Of a stretch of 64,000 nt of DNA, positions 1 to 9,534 are shown one piece after another. The position numbers and the translations under genes are program-made. Source of the stretch: Planctomycetota bacterium (GTDB lineage: Bacteria; Planctomycetota; Planctomycetia; Pirellulales; Pirellulaceae); contig JAPLNI010000026.1 of NCBI GenBank assembly GCA_026692865.1, positions 235,899-299,898 of the forward strand, given 5' to 3'. The notes beneath the pieces are model-generated. The model saw only the letters and a list, made by a program, of their open reading frames with translations, did no database searches and was not told the origin of the DNA. Numbering within the stretch: the stretch's first letter is position 1; each line of letters starts with the position of its first letter.

Positions 1-420
1 GTGTCTCCTGCCGATCCTGAAAAGTGGTCTATTGAAGAACTGGAGATTGTGAAGAGAACTTTGCAAGATATCCGTAACCGATATTCGATCGATTCACGAC
101 GACTAGTGATCGGTGGCATCGGCGGAGGGAGTCTCCCCGCGTTGATTTTGGGAGCCCAATCGCGCAGCATCGCTCGAGGCATTTGGGTATCGGCTCCCGG
201 TGGCCCCAAAGGAATTCGCGTCCCTCAAGCAGAACCGATGGAGTCACCCGCGTTCCTCTTCCAAGGCGAAAAGAATGGCTTTCAATCGCTGACCTCACAA
301 CTCCAAAAGCTCGGTTACCGAACTAATCTTTCCAGCAATCAATATGATCCCGTTAAGGCATTAGGAAGCGACTCGCTAAATCAAGTTCAAGCATTTTGTG
401 CGTCACTGGAATGGAAGTAA
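1..420 (+). CDS. C-terminal part of an alpha/beta-hydrolase-fold protein (cut by window edge)
   Basis: The frame is open from the first base, so the true start lies outside the window; the GTG at base 1 is not a credible start. The visible 139 residues contain a strand followed by a Gly-rich turn (VIGGIGGGS, about residues 36-44), which resembles the nucleophile elbow of serine hydrolases of the dienelactone hydrolase/esterase type. After it come alternating strands and helices (RGIWVSAP, PAFLFQGEKNG), as in the C-terminal half of that fold. No catalytic His is obvious near the end, so activity cannot be asserted. It could be the hydrolase tail of a larger multidomain secreted protein, as is common in planctomycetes. 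No terminator hairpin is seen in the 172 bases that follow. Confidence 0.55.
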   Translation: MSPADPEKWSIEELEIVKRTLQDIRNRYSIDSRRLVIGGIGGGSLPALILGAQSRSIARGIWVSAPGGPKGIRVPQAEPMESPAFLFQGEKNGFQSLTSQLQKLGYRTNLSSNQYDPVKALGSDSLNQVQAFCASLEWK

Positions 421-592
421 CGAACGCCAGCGGCTCAGTTTATCAAACAAATTGCGTCGATACTGGCGATCGGCATTTACCTTTGAAAAACAAAGTACAC
501 CGCACCGCAAAGGCATAACCCAGCCTACAAAAATACATCCCAGCGGTCGATTCATGTAGAAAATCTCGAACAGACCAATTCATGATCGTTCT

Positions 593-1240
593 CTACATAT
601 ATTCGACTAAGTCGTCAGTTGGAAATCGGACTTTTTTCGCCAGAGCATTTTTGTCAGCCGCATCACGATATCCGACAGCGCACCCAACGACCGATGAATA
701 ATCCGAGTTGCTCAAACCTAAAACGCGATCGTATGCCTTGCCATCGATCCCCTCCATAGGACAAGTGTCGACTCCTAGCACTGCCGCGGCGGTCATTAGT
801 TGTCCAAGTGCGATGTAAACTTGACGAGTGTTCCACGACCGAACTGACTCCGGATCCATTTTTTGAACAGTGCCCATCATCATCAAACGGTAAGGTGCAA
901 GCTTTTCAACAGGGACCGAGCGAGTTTCTGCGATCGATTGAACGTACGAATCGATATAGCTTTCGTCCATCGATTTTCGTACAGCCAAAACCACCATGTG
1001 CGAACAATCCTGGGGCTGAGTCTGCTTCCAAGAAATCTCGGGCAACTGAGCTTTAATTTTCGGGCTGGTCACAACCAAAAACTTCCACGGTTGCAACCCA
1101 TAACTGCTCGGTGCAAGAACCATCGATTGCTCAATTGCCTTCCAAGTAATCGCGTCGACGGTTCGATTTGGGTCGAATGATTTCACCGCATACCGCCAGC
1201 GAAGACTTTCCAACAATTGATCTGGGTGAATTGAATTCAT
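593..1240 (-). CDS. Nitroreductase-family NAD(P)H-dependent oxidoreductase
   Basis: About 215 residues, the normal size for an FMN-dependent nitroreductase. The N-terminal pattern (LRWRYAVKSFDPNR, then IEQSMVLAPSSYGLQPWKFLVV) is the typical FMN-phosphate-binding start of the family, and the C-terminal half has the usual ALGQLMTAAAVLGVDTCPMEG helix and the VVGCAVGYRDAAD segment. The family reduces nitroaromatics, quinones or related electrophiles with NAD(P)H in the cytoplasm; the substrate here is unknown. I chose the ATG at 1240, seven codons inside the longest frame, because a GAGA element sits just upstream of it. It stands alone between two plus-strand genes. Confidence 0.9.
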   Translation of the reverse strand: MNSIHPDQLLESLRWRYAVKSFDPNRTVDAITWKAIEQSMVLAPSSYGLQPWKFLVVTSPKIKAQLPEISWKQTQPQDCSHMVVLAVRKSMDESYIDSYVQSIAETRSVPVEKLAPYRLMMMGTVQKMDPESVRSWNTRQVYIALGQLMTAAAVLGVDTCPMEGIDGKAYDRVLGLSNSDYSSVVGCAVGYRDAADKNALAKKVRFPTDDLVEYM

Positions 1241-1433
1241 AAGGGTTTCTCTCGGTGACACGGAAAATGATCAGAGCTGGTAAAGTATCAAACGAACCAG
1301 CAAACGTATATCGCGGTTCAGCTATTTCTGGAGACTTGCAAGTTTATCGCCGTGGGAAGTCGTGATACAATGCAGTTATCCTCCAAAGGCTACCAAATCC
1401 TCAGTTGTTCTCTTGCTTACTAGTTGAAATCTC

Positions 1434-2711
1434 ATGTACTTTCGATGTTTGGTCCCCTTTTTGTTAGCGGTACTTGGAGTCATTGCTCCTGGAATTTCAG
1501 AAGCTTTCTCCGCAGATGGTCCAACGACATCGGGCGAGACTTCAGCGAGTTCTCCAGCCAGTAACTCAATTCGCGTTGCGACTTTTAATGTCTCTCTGTA
1601 TCGCAAGAAAGCGGGTCAACTGGCATTCGATTTAGAACGCGGAGATGCTCAAGCCGAGCAACTCGCGAAGATCATTCGCCAAGTGAACCCCGACATTGTT
1701 TTGCTTAACGAAATCGACGATGACGGCGGTAAAGATAACGGGAAATCGGTAAGACTGTTTCGCGATAAGTACCTCCATCGTCAAGATTCGGAATCTGTGT
1801 CTTCCCCTCCTTTAAAGCCATGGGACTACTACTATTCCCCGAGCGTCAACACGGGGGTCGATTCGGGCCTTGATTTAGATAACAACGGAAAAACAGGCTC
1901 ACCTGCTGATTGCTGGGGCTACGGTGAGTACCCCGGTCAATACGGGTTAGCCGTTCTTAGTCGCTACCCTATCGACGCGAAAAAAATTCGTACGTTTCAG
2001 AAATTTCTTTGGAAGGACATGCCCAACGCGCTTCGACCAACAAATGCAGATGGGTCAAGTTATTGGAATGATTCGATTTGGAGCCAACTTCGGTTGACCT
2101 CAAAGACACACGCGGATATACCGATCACGATCCATAACCAAACGTTGCACCTTCTTGTGTCTCATCCAACGCCTCCTGTTTTCGATGGTCCCGAAGATAG
2201 AAATGGACGTCGCAATAATGACGAGATTCGCCTTTTCAAAGATTATGTCGAATGGTCAGCAACCAATTCGACTGAGCCAAGCTATCACTACGATGACTCC
2301 GGAATCAAAGGGGCGCTAGCGAAAGATGCTTGTTTCATCATCCTGGGTGACTTGAACGCAGACCCGATCGATGGCAACGGCCTTCATGATGGAATCCAAG
2401 GACTGCTCGATTCCAAGCAAGTAAATGGCAAAATCGTTCCGACCAGCGAGGGCGGCGTTGAAGCCGCTTCGTTACAGGGCAAACAAAATGCGAAGCACAA
2501 GGGCAATTCTGCTTATGATACGGGAGATTTTAATGACGCGAATCCTGGGAATCTTCGATGCGATTTCGCGCTGCCATCGGCTAATATAGAGGTCGCGTCC
2601 AGCGGCGTGTTTTGGCCAAAACGCGAAGGCATTTCCTCTGACGACAAAAAGATGATCGAAGCGACGGATCATCGATTGGTTTGGGTCGATTTATTGTTAC
2701 CAAATAACTGA
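1434..2711 (+). CDS. Secreted endonuclease/exonuclease/phosphatase (EEP) family protein
   Basis: 425 residues with an N-terminal signal peptide (about residues 1-25, hydrophobic LVPFLLAVLGVIAPG). The EEP fold is indicated in order by IRVATFNVSLY (first strand), NPDIVLLNEID (metal-binding Glu), LLVSHPTPP, ILGDLNADP (catalytic Asp/Asn) and TDHRLVWVDLLL (final Asp-His). The family hydrolyses phosphodiester bonds in nucleic acids, inositol phosphates or sphingomyelin; the substrate cannot be read from sequence. Export suggests use of extracellular DNA or phospholipid, probably for phosphorus. A second EEP domain occurs inside the large protein at 5453-9004, so two secreted EEP enzymes lie within 8 kb. 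The downstream toroid-repeat gene begins 59 bases later on the same strand and may be co-transcribed. Confidence 0.88.
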   Translation: MYFRCLVPFLLAVLGVIAPGISEAFSADGPTTSGETSASSPASNSIRVATFNVSLYRKKAGQLAFDLERGDAQAEQLAKIIRQVNPDIVLLNEIDDDGGKDNGKSVRLFRDKYLHRQDSESVSSPPLKPWDYYYSPSVNTGVDSGLDLDNNGKTGSPADCWGYGEYPGQYGLAVLSRYPIDAKKIRTFQKFLWKDMPNALRPTNADGSSYWNDSIWSQLRLTSKTHADIPITIHNQTLHLLVSHPTPPVFDGPEDRNGRRNNDEIRLFKDYVEWSATNSTEPSYHYDDSGIKGALAKDACFIILGDLNADPIDGNGLHDGIQGLLDSKQVNGKIVPTSEGGVEAASLQGKQNAKHKGNSAYDTGDFNDANPGNLRCDFALPSANIEVASSGVFWPKREGISSDDKKMIEATDHRLVWVDLLLPNN

Positions 2712-2770
2712 CTTGCATTAAACAACGTTTTCGAAACAAAGTTTCGTATAACAGGAACCTCTAGCCGCCG

Positions 2771-5419
2771 ATGGACGTTTTCGAATCAGATCAAATTCGC
2801 CTGCGCCAGTCGCAAACGAGATTGCATGCCGATAAGCCTTCGATTCCTTCCTGGGCCTTAGATCTTGCACTTCTCTGTTTTGGTGGCGCAACGCTTTGGA
2901 TGGTCACGCAAACGCTTCGATTTGGTGACCCACGACCAGAACGCAATGCGTGGACGTATGTCATTCTCATTCCGGCGACGGTCATAGTAATTGATCTACT
3001 CATGCGCTCGTTCGTGAGTCGATTCATCGAGCGAGCGATCCAATCAGCCTTTCTCTTCAGTGTAATGCTTCATTTGCTGTTAACCTTTGGCGCGGTGAAT
3101 CTCGTCCTTTTCTCAAGAAATTCGCCCGAGTTATCAGCAGCCCTTGCAACCTCACCGGAGGTTCAAAACGTGAATCTTCCAAGTGAACGTCCTCCCGCGC
3201 CCGAGTATTTCGAATCGAAGGATTTCGACGTTGAATCCGAAACGCAGTCGGAACAGCGCCCCGAGTACATGCAACCGGCTCGCACGAAGCAATCCGATGC
3301 AAATGATGCCGAAGCAAACAAACAAGACGTTGCGCATAAGTCAGATGTCGCAACCATTGATGCTCCACAGCAAGCAGTTACGCCTCCAAGTGCATCGCCA
3401 CTCAACAAAGTCGATAAGGAATTGGAACAACCGGAGATCACTTCAGAAGTGATGGCGATTGCAAAATCTGATGGCTTAGAGGCTCGCGAGTCCACGGCGT
3501 TGGAAGTCAAGCCAATCGCTGTCCCTGAGGGGAGTACGCTCGACGAATCAGTATCCCAAGACACATCCGATGCAGTAGCTTCATCGATGCAAGCTCTTTC
3601 GGCTGAGAAGTTTAATCGGTCGACTGCGTCACAGTCTCTCTCGCTCCTACCCGAAGCATCTTTGGATATCGCGTTGACAGAAAATCCGAACGCGAACTTT
3701 GCGAAACGGAATCGGTCAGCCATCGACGCTCCACGACGCGTTCCGTCATTTTCAGAGTCCAATAATCAAGATTTTTCCGAAATGGTCGAGCGGATGAATC
3801 GCGCAACGCCGTCGTTGTCGTCTCCAAAACCGATGCCTGCAATCGGCAAGTCATCTATCGCTAAGCCTTCGCTGGTGGATGTTCCTGATGTCGAGGAATC
3901 TACAAGTTACGGTACTATTCAAAGTAGCCAAGACCCAGCTAGCTTCGCACCCAGTCAAGATTCGTTAGCGATTGGTCGGCGATCGGATGTCGCTACGAAT
4001 AATCGAAATACGAAAGCAAAAACAGATGCTAGCACTGCGACTTCCAACCCTTCTACCTCGAACGCTTCCACCTCCAACACGACCGGGCAATCGACGTCGA
4101 ATCTTCTGGAGCCCTCATTCGAACCGAAGATGAGTAACGCGATCAGCGACATTTCGCGTCGTTCAACCGCTAGTCTCGAACGAAAGTCCTCTCAATTTCG
4201 CGATCTGGAACCGGAGATAGCTGCCCCCGCGATAAGTGTTCCATCGCGTTTTCCTAAGTCTTCTGCCGCGAGAATGGCTCCTTCCACTTCGGCAGTTCCA
4301 ATACCTGCAGCGGCCTTTCAGCAGCGCATGGCTCGTAACGAAGGGGCATCCAACGCAGCGGATCAGGGGGACTTTGGACCAGAAACGGAAGCTGCCATTG
4401 AGCGAGGCTTACAGTTCCTTTCACGATATCAACGTGAAGATGGTTCATGGCACTTAGAAGACTTTGGTGATAACCCGCGACTGCGAAGCGATACTGCTGC
4501 GACAGGTCTTTCTCTACTCGCATTGCAAGGGGCCGGATATTCGCATCGGCAATATCAATATGCAGAAGTCTGCAAGTCTGCCTTGGAGTACTTGATAGCA
4601 AACCAACGGCCTAATGGCGACTTGTATATCGCCATGGATGACCCTTCCAATTCGAATGTTCGATTCTACTCACACAGCATTGCTGCCCTCGCGCTGTGCG
4701 AAGCTTATGGCATGACTCAAGACGAAGCCTTGAAGGAACCGGCTCAAAAAGCGGTCGACTTTATGGTAAACAGTCAGGATCCCGTCGGGGGTGGCTGGCG
4801 ATATCAGCCGGGGTATGAATCCGATACGAGTGTATCTGGTTGGTTCATGATGGCGCTCAAGAGTGCAGAGCTCTCTGGGCTGGTGGTTCCGAAAGAAACG
4901 TTTACCAAAATCGAAGGTTGGCTTGATAAGGCACAAGCTTCTCCCGAACAGCGTTACCTGTACCGATACAATCCACTCGCCCCTGATGCACCAACCACGC
5001 GACGGGGAAGAGAAGTCAATCCCACGATGACTGGAGTCGGGCTATTGATGCGGCTGTATCTTGGGTGGAGAAGAGATAACGAAAACATGGGTCGTGGAGC
5101 GGATTACTTGTTGCAGAATCCGCCGTCGATGGGAACCGTTTCGGTACCACTTCGAGATACTTATTATTGGTACTACGCAACCCAAGTGATGTTTCATATG
5201 GGAGGGGAACGATGGCGTAAGTGGAATGCATTGTTGCATCCAATGCTCATCAAAACGCAACAGCTCGAAGGCCCCGACAGCGGTTCTTGGAATCCAGGTG
5301 GTCCGATACCCGATCGCTGGGGACCATTCGCAGGCAGACTCTACGTAACCACGTTGAACCTTCTGTCGCTAGAAGTCTATTATCGACACTTACCGATCTA
5401 CGAAGATACGGCCAGGTAA
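2771..5419 (+). CDS. Membrane-anchored protein with prenyltransferase/squalene-oxidase-type toroid repeats
   Basis: 882 residues in three parts. Residues about 25-125 hold three hydrophobic segments (ALDLALLCFGGATLWMV, AWTYVILIPATVIVIDLL, AFLFSVMLHLLLTFGAVNLVLF). Residues 130-540 are a low-complexity Ser/Ala/Pro/Glu linker without a recognisable fold. Residues 540-870 are an alpha/alpha-toroid domain with repeated QxxDGSW-like turns (GLQFLSRYQREDGSW, YLIANQRPNGDLY, SQDPVGGGWRYQPG). It resembles the prenyltransferase/squalene-oxidase repeat proteins common in planctomycetes. It lacks the DxDD acid motif of squalene-hopene cyclases, so cyclase activity is unlikely and a binding role is as plausible. 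The linker probably spaces the toroid away from the membrane. It follows the EEP gene by 59 bases and converges on the next gene. Confidence 0.8.
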   Translation: MDVFESDQIRLRQSQTRLHADKPSIPSWALDLALLCFGGATLWMVTQTLRFGDPRPERNAWTYVILIPATVIVIDLLMRSFVSRFIERAIQSAFLFSVMLHLLLTFGAVNLVLFSRNSPELSAALATSPEVQNVNLPSERPPAPEYFESKDFDVESETQSEQRPEYMQPARTKQSDANDAEANKQDVAHKSDVATIDAPQQAVTPPSASPLNKVDKELEQPEITSEVMAIAKSDGLEARESTALEVKPIAVPEGSTLDESVSQDTSDAVASSMQALSAEKFNRSTASQSLSLLPEASLDIALTENPNANFAKRNRSAIDAPRRVPSFSESNNQDFSEMVERMNRATPSLSSPKPMPAIGKSSIAKPSLVDVPDVEESTSYGTIQSSQDPASFAPSQDSLAIGRRSDVATNNRNTKAKTDASTATSNPSTSNASTSNTTGQSTSNLLEPSFEPKMSNAISDISRRSTASLERKSSQFRDLEPEIAAPAISVPSRFPKSSAARMAPSTSAVPIPAAAFQQRMARNEGASNAADQGDFGPETEAAIERGLQFLSRYQREDGSWHLEDFGDNPRLRSDTAATGLSLLALQGAGYSHRQYQYAEVCKSALEYLIANQRPNGDLYIAMDDPSNSNVRFYSHSIAALALCEAYGMTQDEALKEPAQKAVDFMVNSQDPVGGGWRYQPGYESDTSVSGWFMMALKSAELSGLVVPKETFTKIEGWLDKAQASPEQRYLYRYNPLAPDAPTTRRGREVNPTMTGVGLLMRLYLGWRRDNENMGRGADYLLQNPPSMGTVSVPLRDTYYWYYATQVMFHMGGERWRKWNALLHPMLIKTQQLEGPDSGSWNPGGPIPDRWGPFAGRLYVTTLNLLSLEVYYRHLPIYEDTAR

Positions 5420-5452
5420 AGCACTTCTGAATCCCTCTTAGCGGAAACGAAG

Positions 5453-8400
5453 TTAAACAACCGCTCGATTTCTGCGTCTTGTTCGTTCGATTCCAAATTC
5501 GGAAAAGTAATGATCGACCATGGTTTGATCAACGGCAGTGGATCGATTGAGCGAGACTGGTTGCACGGCGACGGTGCTGATTCTCGCCACGGTGGGAGCC
5601 GTGAATGAACGAAGGCTTGAGGTCCCTTGAGCCGCTCGAACTGCGTTAGTATCAAGTACGTTCACTGCGCCGCTTCGGTCAACGTCGAAGATATTAGAAA
5701 TACTCCCCGGGTTCAGTCCTTGGTTACCTCGCACGGAATTAGTATCCAAAACATTGATTGTCACTTGTTGTGATGGGAACGGTGACGTTGGCGTGACATC
5801 GAATCGTGCGTTTCCGAAGTAGAAAACATCATCGGCACCTAATCCCGTGTTTGCGTTAGCAAGAATCGTCACCCGCAACCACGCATTCTGAATTGCGTTA
5901 TTGGCAAAGGACAGTTTGACGCGATTTGAACCACTTGCGCCCCCGCCAGCAAAAGTTGAAACCGTGACAACTGGATTGATCGTTACGAAGTTGGGAGTTG
6001 TGCTCGAAAAATCGCTCCACACTGCGAATTGGAAACTACTGCTTGTAATTGCTGCCAGATTACCTGTCCCGTTTATATCCACAACAATTCCGTTGAGGCC
6101 GCGAGAGTAGTTTGTGTAGTTTGCAACGACGGCCGACTGCCCGGGAAGTAACGCTGTCTTGGTCGGATCAATGGCGTTGATTGGGTTCCCGGAACCATCA
6201 CCAAAGGCCGCATTCGTCGAACCGCTGTAGAATATTTGTCGATTCACGACGGACGCCACAATCGGGAATGTGTAATCGGCAACCACAGGCAGGTGATCAC
6301 TTACTGTTCGTAGAAGCGATAGTACTGATAAGCGATTTGCGAGTCCTGGCAACGCGGTACTGCTTGAATCGTCTATGTTACCATTCACCGCGACCGATCC
6401 ATTGTTTCCGAAAGTGTGATAGCTTCCGGTCCGATACTCCAAGCCAACACCGTTAGCGAACTCTCCAGAGTTGAGTTGGAAATCGAGTCGGTCATCCAAG
6501 CCACCGCCATCGAGTCCATTGGCTGGAGTCAAAGCTGGTGATTGTGTAAAGATATCGCGGAACGAAGAATTTCCGCTCCAATTTCCGGGACGATTTACTG
6601 GGTCGAAAGCTTGGCCATTTCCGGACGAGAGGAACTCAACGTACGCCGATTCAGAACTTCGATAGAGATTGAAATCGCCAACATAAATCACATGAGCTCC
6701 TTGACCAATCGCATCTGCGTCATCGCGAATGGCTTGGGCCTCAAGTAACCTACGTCCAGCACTATCGGCATCATCAGCTGCTTTAAGGTGACTGTTATAA
6801 ACATAGAAGTCGGATTCGCCAAAGGATCCGACTGGCCGAAATTTGTAACGCAGTGTTTGTCTTGGAGCTCCGTTTGAACTTGCAGTTCCTATCGTCGCCT
6901 CGTCAAGCAATTGAAGCGTTTGCGAGTTGTAAACGACTCCTTGTGTACCCGCACCGGTGGTCGCTCCGTTCAGAACTCCATAAGCATATGCCGTCGTTGA
7001 GTAAGTGTTGTTGAGCGAAGCTGCGACAATTGCCGAGGTCGTTGCTTGACTCAAAACTTCTTGCAAGGCGAAGAGATCGACTGGCCGTGATAACCCTGCA
7101 ACGATTTCAGTTCCCATCGCTTGAAGCAACGTACCAAAGCCCGTCCTCGGGGTCCCGTCTCCACTCGATCCCGAGATATTCCAGCTCACAATTCGAAGGT
7201 TCGACGTTCCATTAGCAATAGCTGCTTGCACGGTCACCACAAAGGTCGCGGTCGCAGTTAAAACGCCATCGGAAACGGTCAGTGTAATCGTAGATGCTCC
7301 CGATTGACCGTTGGCAGGTGTGAGCGTGACATTGCGACCGGAACCTGATCCACCGACAACGACACTGCTATTGGGAAGCAGCGTCGTATTGGACGATGTG
7401 GCTGTTACGACCAAGCTCGCAGCGGCAGTTTCGTTGTCGCCGATGGTGAACGCAATCGGCGAAGTGGCTGTTTGAAATGGAGTGACAACATCCGCCGGTT
7501 TTGTAATCGTCGGTGCTGTGTTCGTCGCGCCGCCGGTAGTTGCGCTAAAGGTAAAGTCATCAATTGCCAGCCCATCGTCGGCGCTTGTCGCGTTGAAGTC
7601 AGTCCAGCGAATCCAGACTGTTGCGTCGTTAGGTATATTAAGCGAGGGGATCGTCGAACTTCGAGCGGTCCTGTTAGCTGTTGCATTACCGTCCAAGGCT
7701 CCGACAGTTCCTGCGGTGATTGGCGCAATGAAATCGAGCGCATCAACATTGACCCAAGTGCCTGTGGTGAGGCTTGTCGCGTCCAAACTATACTGAAAGT
7801 CGAGCTTGTCTTGACGCGTGGTTGCACCCAATCGCCACTGCTCGCCTGTGTATCCGATCGTCATCGACTGCAGCGCCTGACCTGTCTTGTTCTGAATCGC
7901 CGCACCAATCGTCGAACTTATTGAATTGCTTGTGAGAGCACCGAAAGCCCGCTCGGTTGCGTTGGTGGCTCCGAAGCTAAACGTATCGCCCGAGTTTCCG
8001 CTGCCGTTTCCAGTGGTATACGTGGTGTTGTTGCTGGTGCCAGTCTCATTGAACGTCCAGCCGCCGGGAGTTACCGAACTGGTGCCGCTGCTCGCTAATG
8101 AATTAAAGTTTTCGGAGTAGGTCGACCCGCTTGAGACGTACTGAATCGTAGAAGCTACCGGAGTGGCTGCGTTGACGATCGAGTCAATCCAAGTCTGATA
8201 AACGTCGACTCGCGTATCGTAAGACTGATCCCCAATCGCGGCGCTTGCTAAGTTTCCACCCGAGGTGACACCGGCAACGACAAATGTCCCACCAACGTCA
8301 ATAAATGCTGGCCCACCCGAATCGCCCGGTGCGGTGTTGCTCTCCGTGTTGTTCTGAAAGTTCCATCGAATCAGTGTCGACGTCACACTATCGATCGGAG

Positions 8401-9004
8401 TTGTTCCAACGCGTTTGGTTCCGAATGTGCCATCAGTCCCAGTATTACCCGTTCCGCCTCCGCCGAATCCCACTAGCGTAAGCAACTGCCCAACAACTGG
8501 CACGGTACGATTGATCGCCGAGGGAGTTACATTTGTGACGTCTTGATTCAACCGCAAGATCGCTATGTCATTGGCTGTGTCCGTTCCAAAAGTTGCTTCG
8601 CTGTAGTTTGGATGGACGATGACTTGACTAGTAGAAATCGTTGCCCCGCCAACTCGGAATCGACCAGCCGTATTTCCAACGGTAACGCCCGCATCATAAA
8701 CGCAGTGAGCAGCAGTAAGTACAAATCGCGGCGCAATCAATGTGCCAGTACAAAAGCCCCCTGGATCAGTAGAATCACCGACGGTCCCAACTGAAGGATA
8801 TAGATTCGTAGGCGTGCCATTGATGATTCTTGATACAAAGCCTGAATCACCATTGATCGTTTGAACTTGGGTGGGATCTAACACCGGTCCATTAAGTACG
8901 TTGATGGCACATAACCGACGCAGGTCCAGTTGCTCAATCAGCAATCTTCGACTCGCAACGTTTTGATGAAATCGGGAACGTCGAGACGTAGATCGAGAGA
9001 GCAT
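5453..9004 (-). CDS. Giant surface protein: trypsin-like protease + EEP nuclease + dockerin-like C-terminus
   Basis: About 1183 residues from the ATG at 9004; the longer frame starts with a GTG and adds 22 residues. Order of parts: basic N-terminus with a LEPR-XLL-like motif (LLIEQLDLRRLCA); S1 trypsin domain with all three catalytic elements (LTAAHC, His near 97; NDIAIL, Asp; GDSGGP, Ser near 226); a beta-sandwich region (about 290-485); an Ig-like domain (about 490-590); an EEP domain (about 600-915: LRIVSWNISG, LFALQEV, YVGDFNLY, SDHLPVVADY); a C-terminal beta-rich module (about 917-1070); dockerin-like repeats (INVLDTNSVRGNQG, FDVDRSGAVNVLDTN); and an acidic-hydrophobic then Arg-rich tail (RTRRRNR). 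Protease and nuclease in one polypeptide is unusual. The C-terminus matches those of the proteins at 9535 and 16750, but more distantly than they match each other. Confidence 0.88.
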   Translation of the reverse strand: MLSRSTSRRSRFHQNVASRRLLIEQLDLRRLCAINVLNGPVLDPTQVQTINGDSGFVSRIINGTPTNLYPSVGTVGDSTDPGGFCTGTLIAPRFVLTAAHCVYDAGVTVGNTAGRFRVGGATISTSQVIVHPNYSEATFGTDTANDIAILRLNQDVTNVTPSAINRTVPVVGQLLTLVGFGGGGTGNTGTDGTFGTKRVGTTPIDSVTSTLIRWNFQNNTESNTAPGDSGGPAFIDVGGTFVVAGVTSGGNLASAAIGDQSYDTRVDVYQTWIDSIVNAATPVASTIQYVSSGSTYSENFNSLASSGTSSVTPGGWTFNETGTSNNTTYTTGNGSGNSGDTFSFGATNATERAFGALTSNSISSTIGAAIQNKTGQALQSMTIGYTGEQWRLGATTRQDKLDFQYSLDATSLTTGTWVNVDALDFIAPITAGTVGALDGNATANRTARSSTIPSLNIPNDATVWIRWTDFNATSADDGLAIDDFTFSATTGGATNTAPTITKPADVVTPFQTATSPIAFTIGDNETAAASLVVTATSSNTTLLPNSSVVVGGSGSGRNVTLTPANGQSGASTITLTVSDGVLTATATFVVTVQAAIANGTSNLRIVSWNISGSSGDGTPRTGFGTLLQAMGTEIVAGLSRPVDLFALQEVLSQATTSAIVAASLNNTYSTTAYAYGVLNGATTGAGTQGVVYNSQTLQLLDEATIGTASSNGAPRQTLRYKFRPVGSFGESDFYVYNSHLKAADDADSAGRRLLEAQAIRDDADAIGQGAHVIYVGDFNLYRSSESAYVEFLSSGNGQAFDPVNRPGNWSGNSSFRDIFTQSPALTPANGLDGGGLDDRLDFQLNSGEFANGVGLEYRTGSYHTFGNNGSVAVNGNIDDSSSTALPGLANRLSVLSLLRTVSDHLPVVADYTFPIVASVVNRQIFYSGSTNAAFGDGSGNPINAIDPTKTALLPGQSAVVANYTNYSRGLNGIVVDINGTGNLAAITSSSFQFAVWSDFSSTTPNFVTINPVVTVSTFAGGGASGSNRVKLSFANNAIQNAWLRVTILANANTGLGADDVFYFGNARFDVTPTSPFPSQQVTINVLDTNSVRGNQGLNPGSISNIFDVDRSGAVNVLDTNAVRAAQGTSSLRSFTAPTVARISTVAVQPVSLNRSTAVDQTMVDHYFSEFGIERTRRRNRAVV

Positions 9005-9534
9005 AACGGATTCTTTGAGAAGTGAACGAAAAGTGTTTTGCGAAGCGACGGACTGCCTCAGTAGCACCACAACGCTTGGGGGATGAAAAGGGCATTTTCC
9101 TGAACCGCTGGCGCTAGCCGTGTCGTTGGACGTTCCTGTCGCAAGCAGTTAGTTAGTCTTTTGAACTCGGCTAGCGCCTGAGCCTCAATACATCGGTTCA
9201 GATTTGACCAGCTTACACGCACCGCAACCCGCAATTTTAGCGAGATTTGTCGCGATTGCGACACAGAATCCAAGCAAGTTGCTTACTAATAACCAAACAA
9301 TAATGGGCGGTTACAAATTCCTGATTAAGTTTTGTAGTCATCCAATCTCGAAATCAAGCGATTTACTGAAGACTACATTTCGATCGCTCTTTGTTTTTTG
9401 GAATATCCAAACGAAGCGAATGTTCCAGGGATTGGAACTATCCAACATCCGACTATATTTAATACCATCGGGCAGGAATTTCCCATCAACGGCTGACAAC
9501 GTTCAGTTTCAGTCCGAAAATCAGGTTAGGATTT
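9005..9534. other. Divergent intergenic region between two surface-protein genes
   Basis: This 530-base spacer separates the divergent starts of the protease/nuclease gene (minus) and the glycosidase gene (plus). It must hold both promoters, though I cannot assign boxes with confidence. It contains one copy of the TGAGCC/GCTAGC palindromic repeat at 9099-9197. The stretch 9230-9480 is AT-rich and shows no coding sequence I believe. The open frame across 9204-9665 runs into the glycosidase gene in another frame and has no recognisable features. Confidence 0.6.
9099..9197. repeat. REP-like palindromic repeat, copy A
   Basis: Imperfect inverted repeat: left arm TGAACCGCTGGCGCTAGCC, right arm GGCTAGCGCCTGAGCCTCA, separated by about 60 bases. 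It is about 80% identical by eye to copy B at 29713-29808, including the loop (TTGGACGTTCCTG, CTTTTGAACTCGGCTA). Shorter, more diverged relatives are at 23758, 55539 and 56541. Confidence 0.75.

Noticed and set aside
2771..5419. Squalene-hopene cyclase
   Set aside because: The toroid repeats are there, but the DxDD catalytic acid motif and the QW repeats of true cyclases are not, and the protein is anchored by helices and a long linker.
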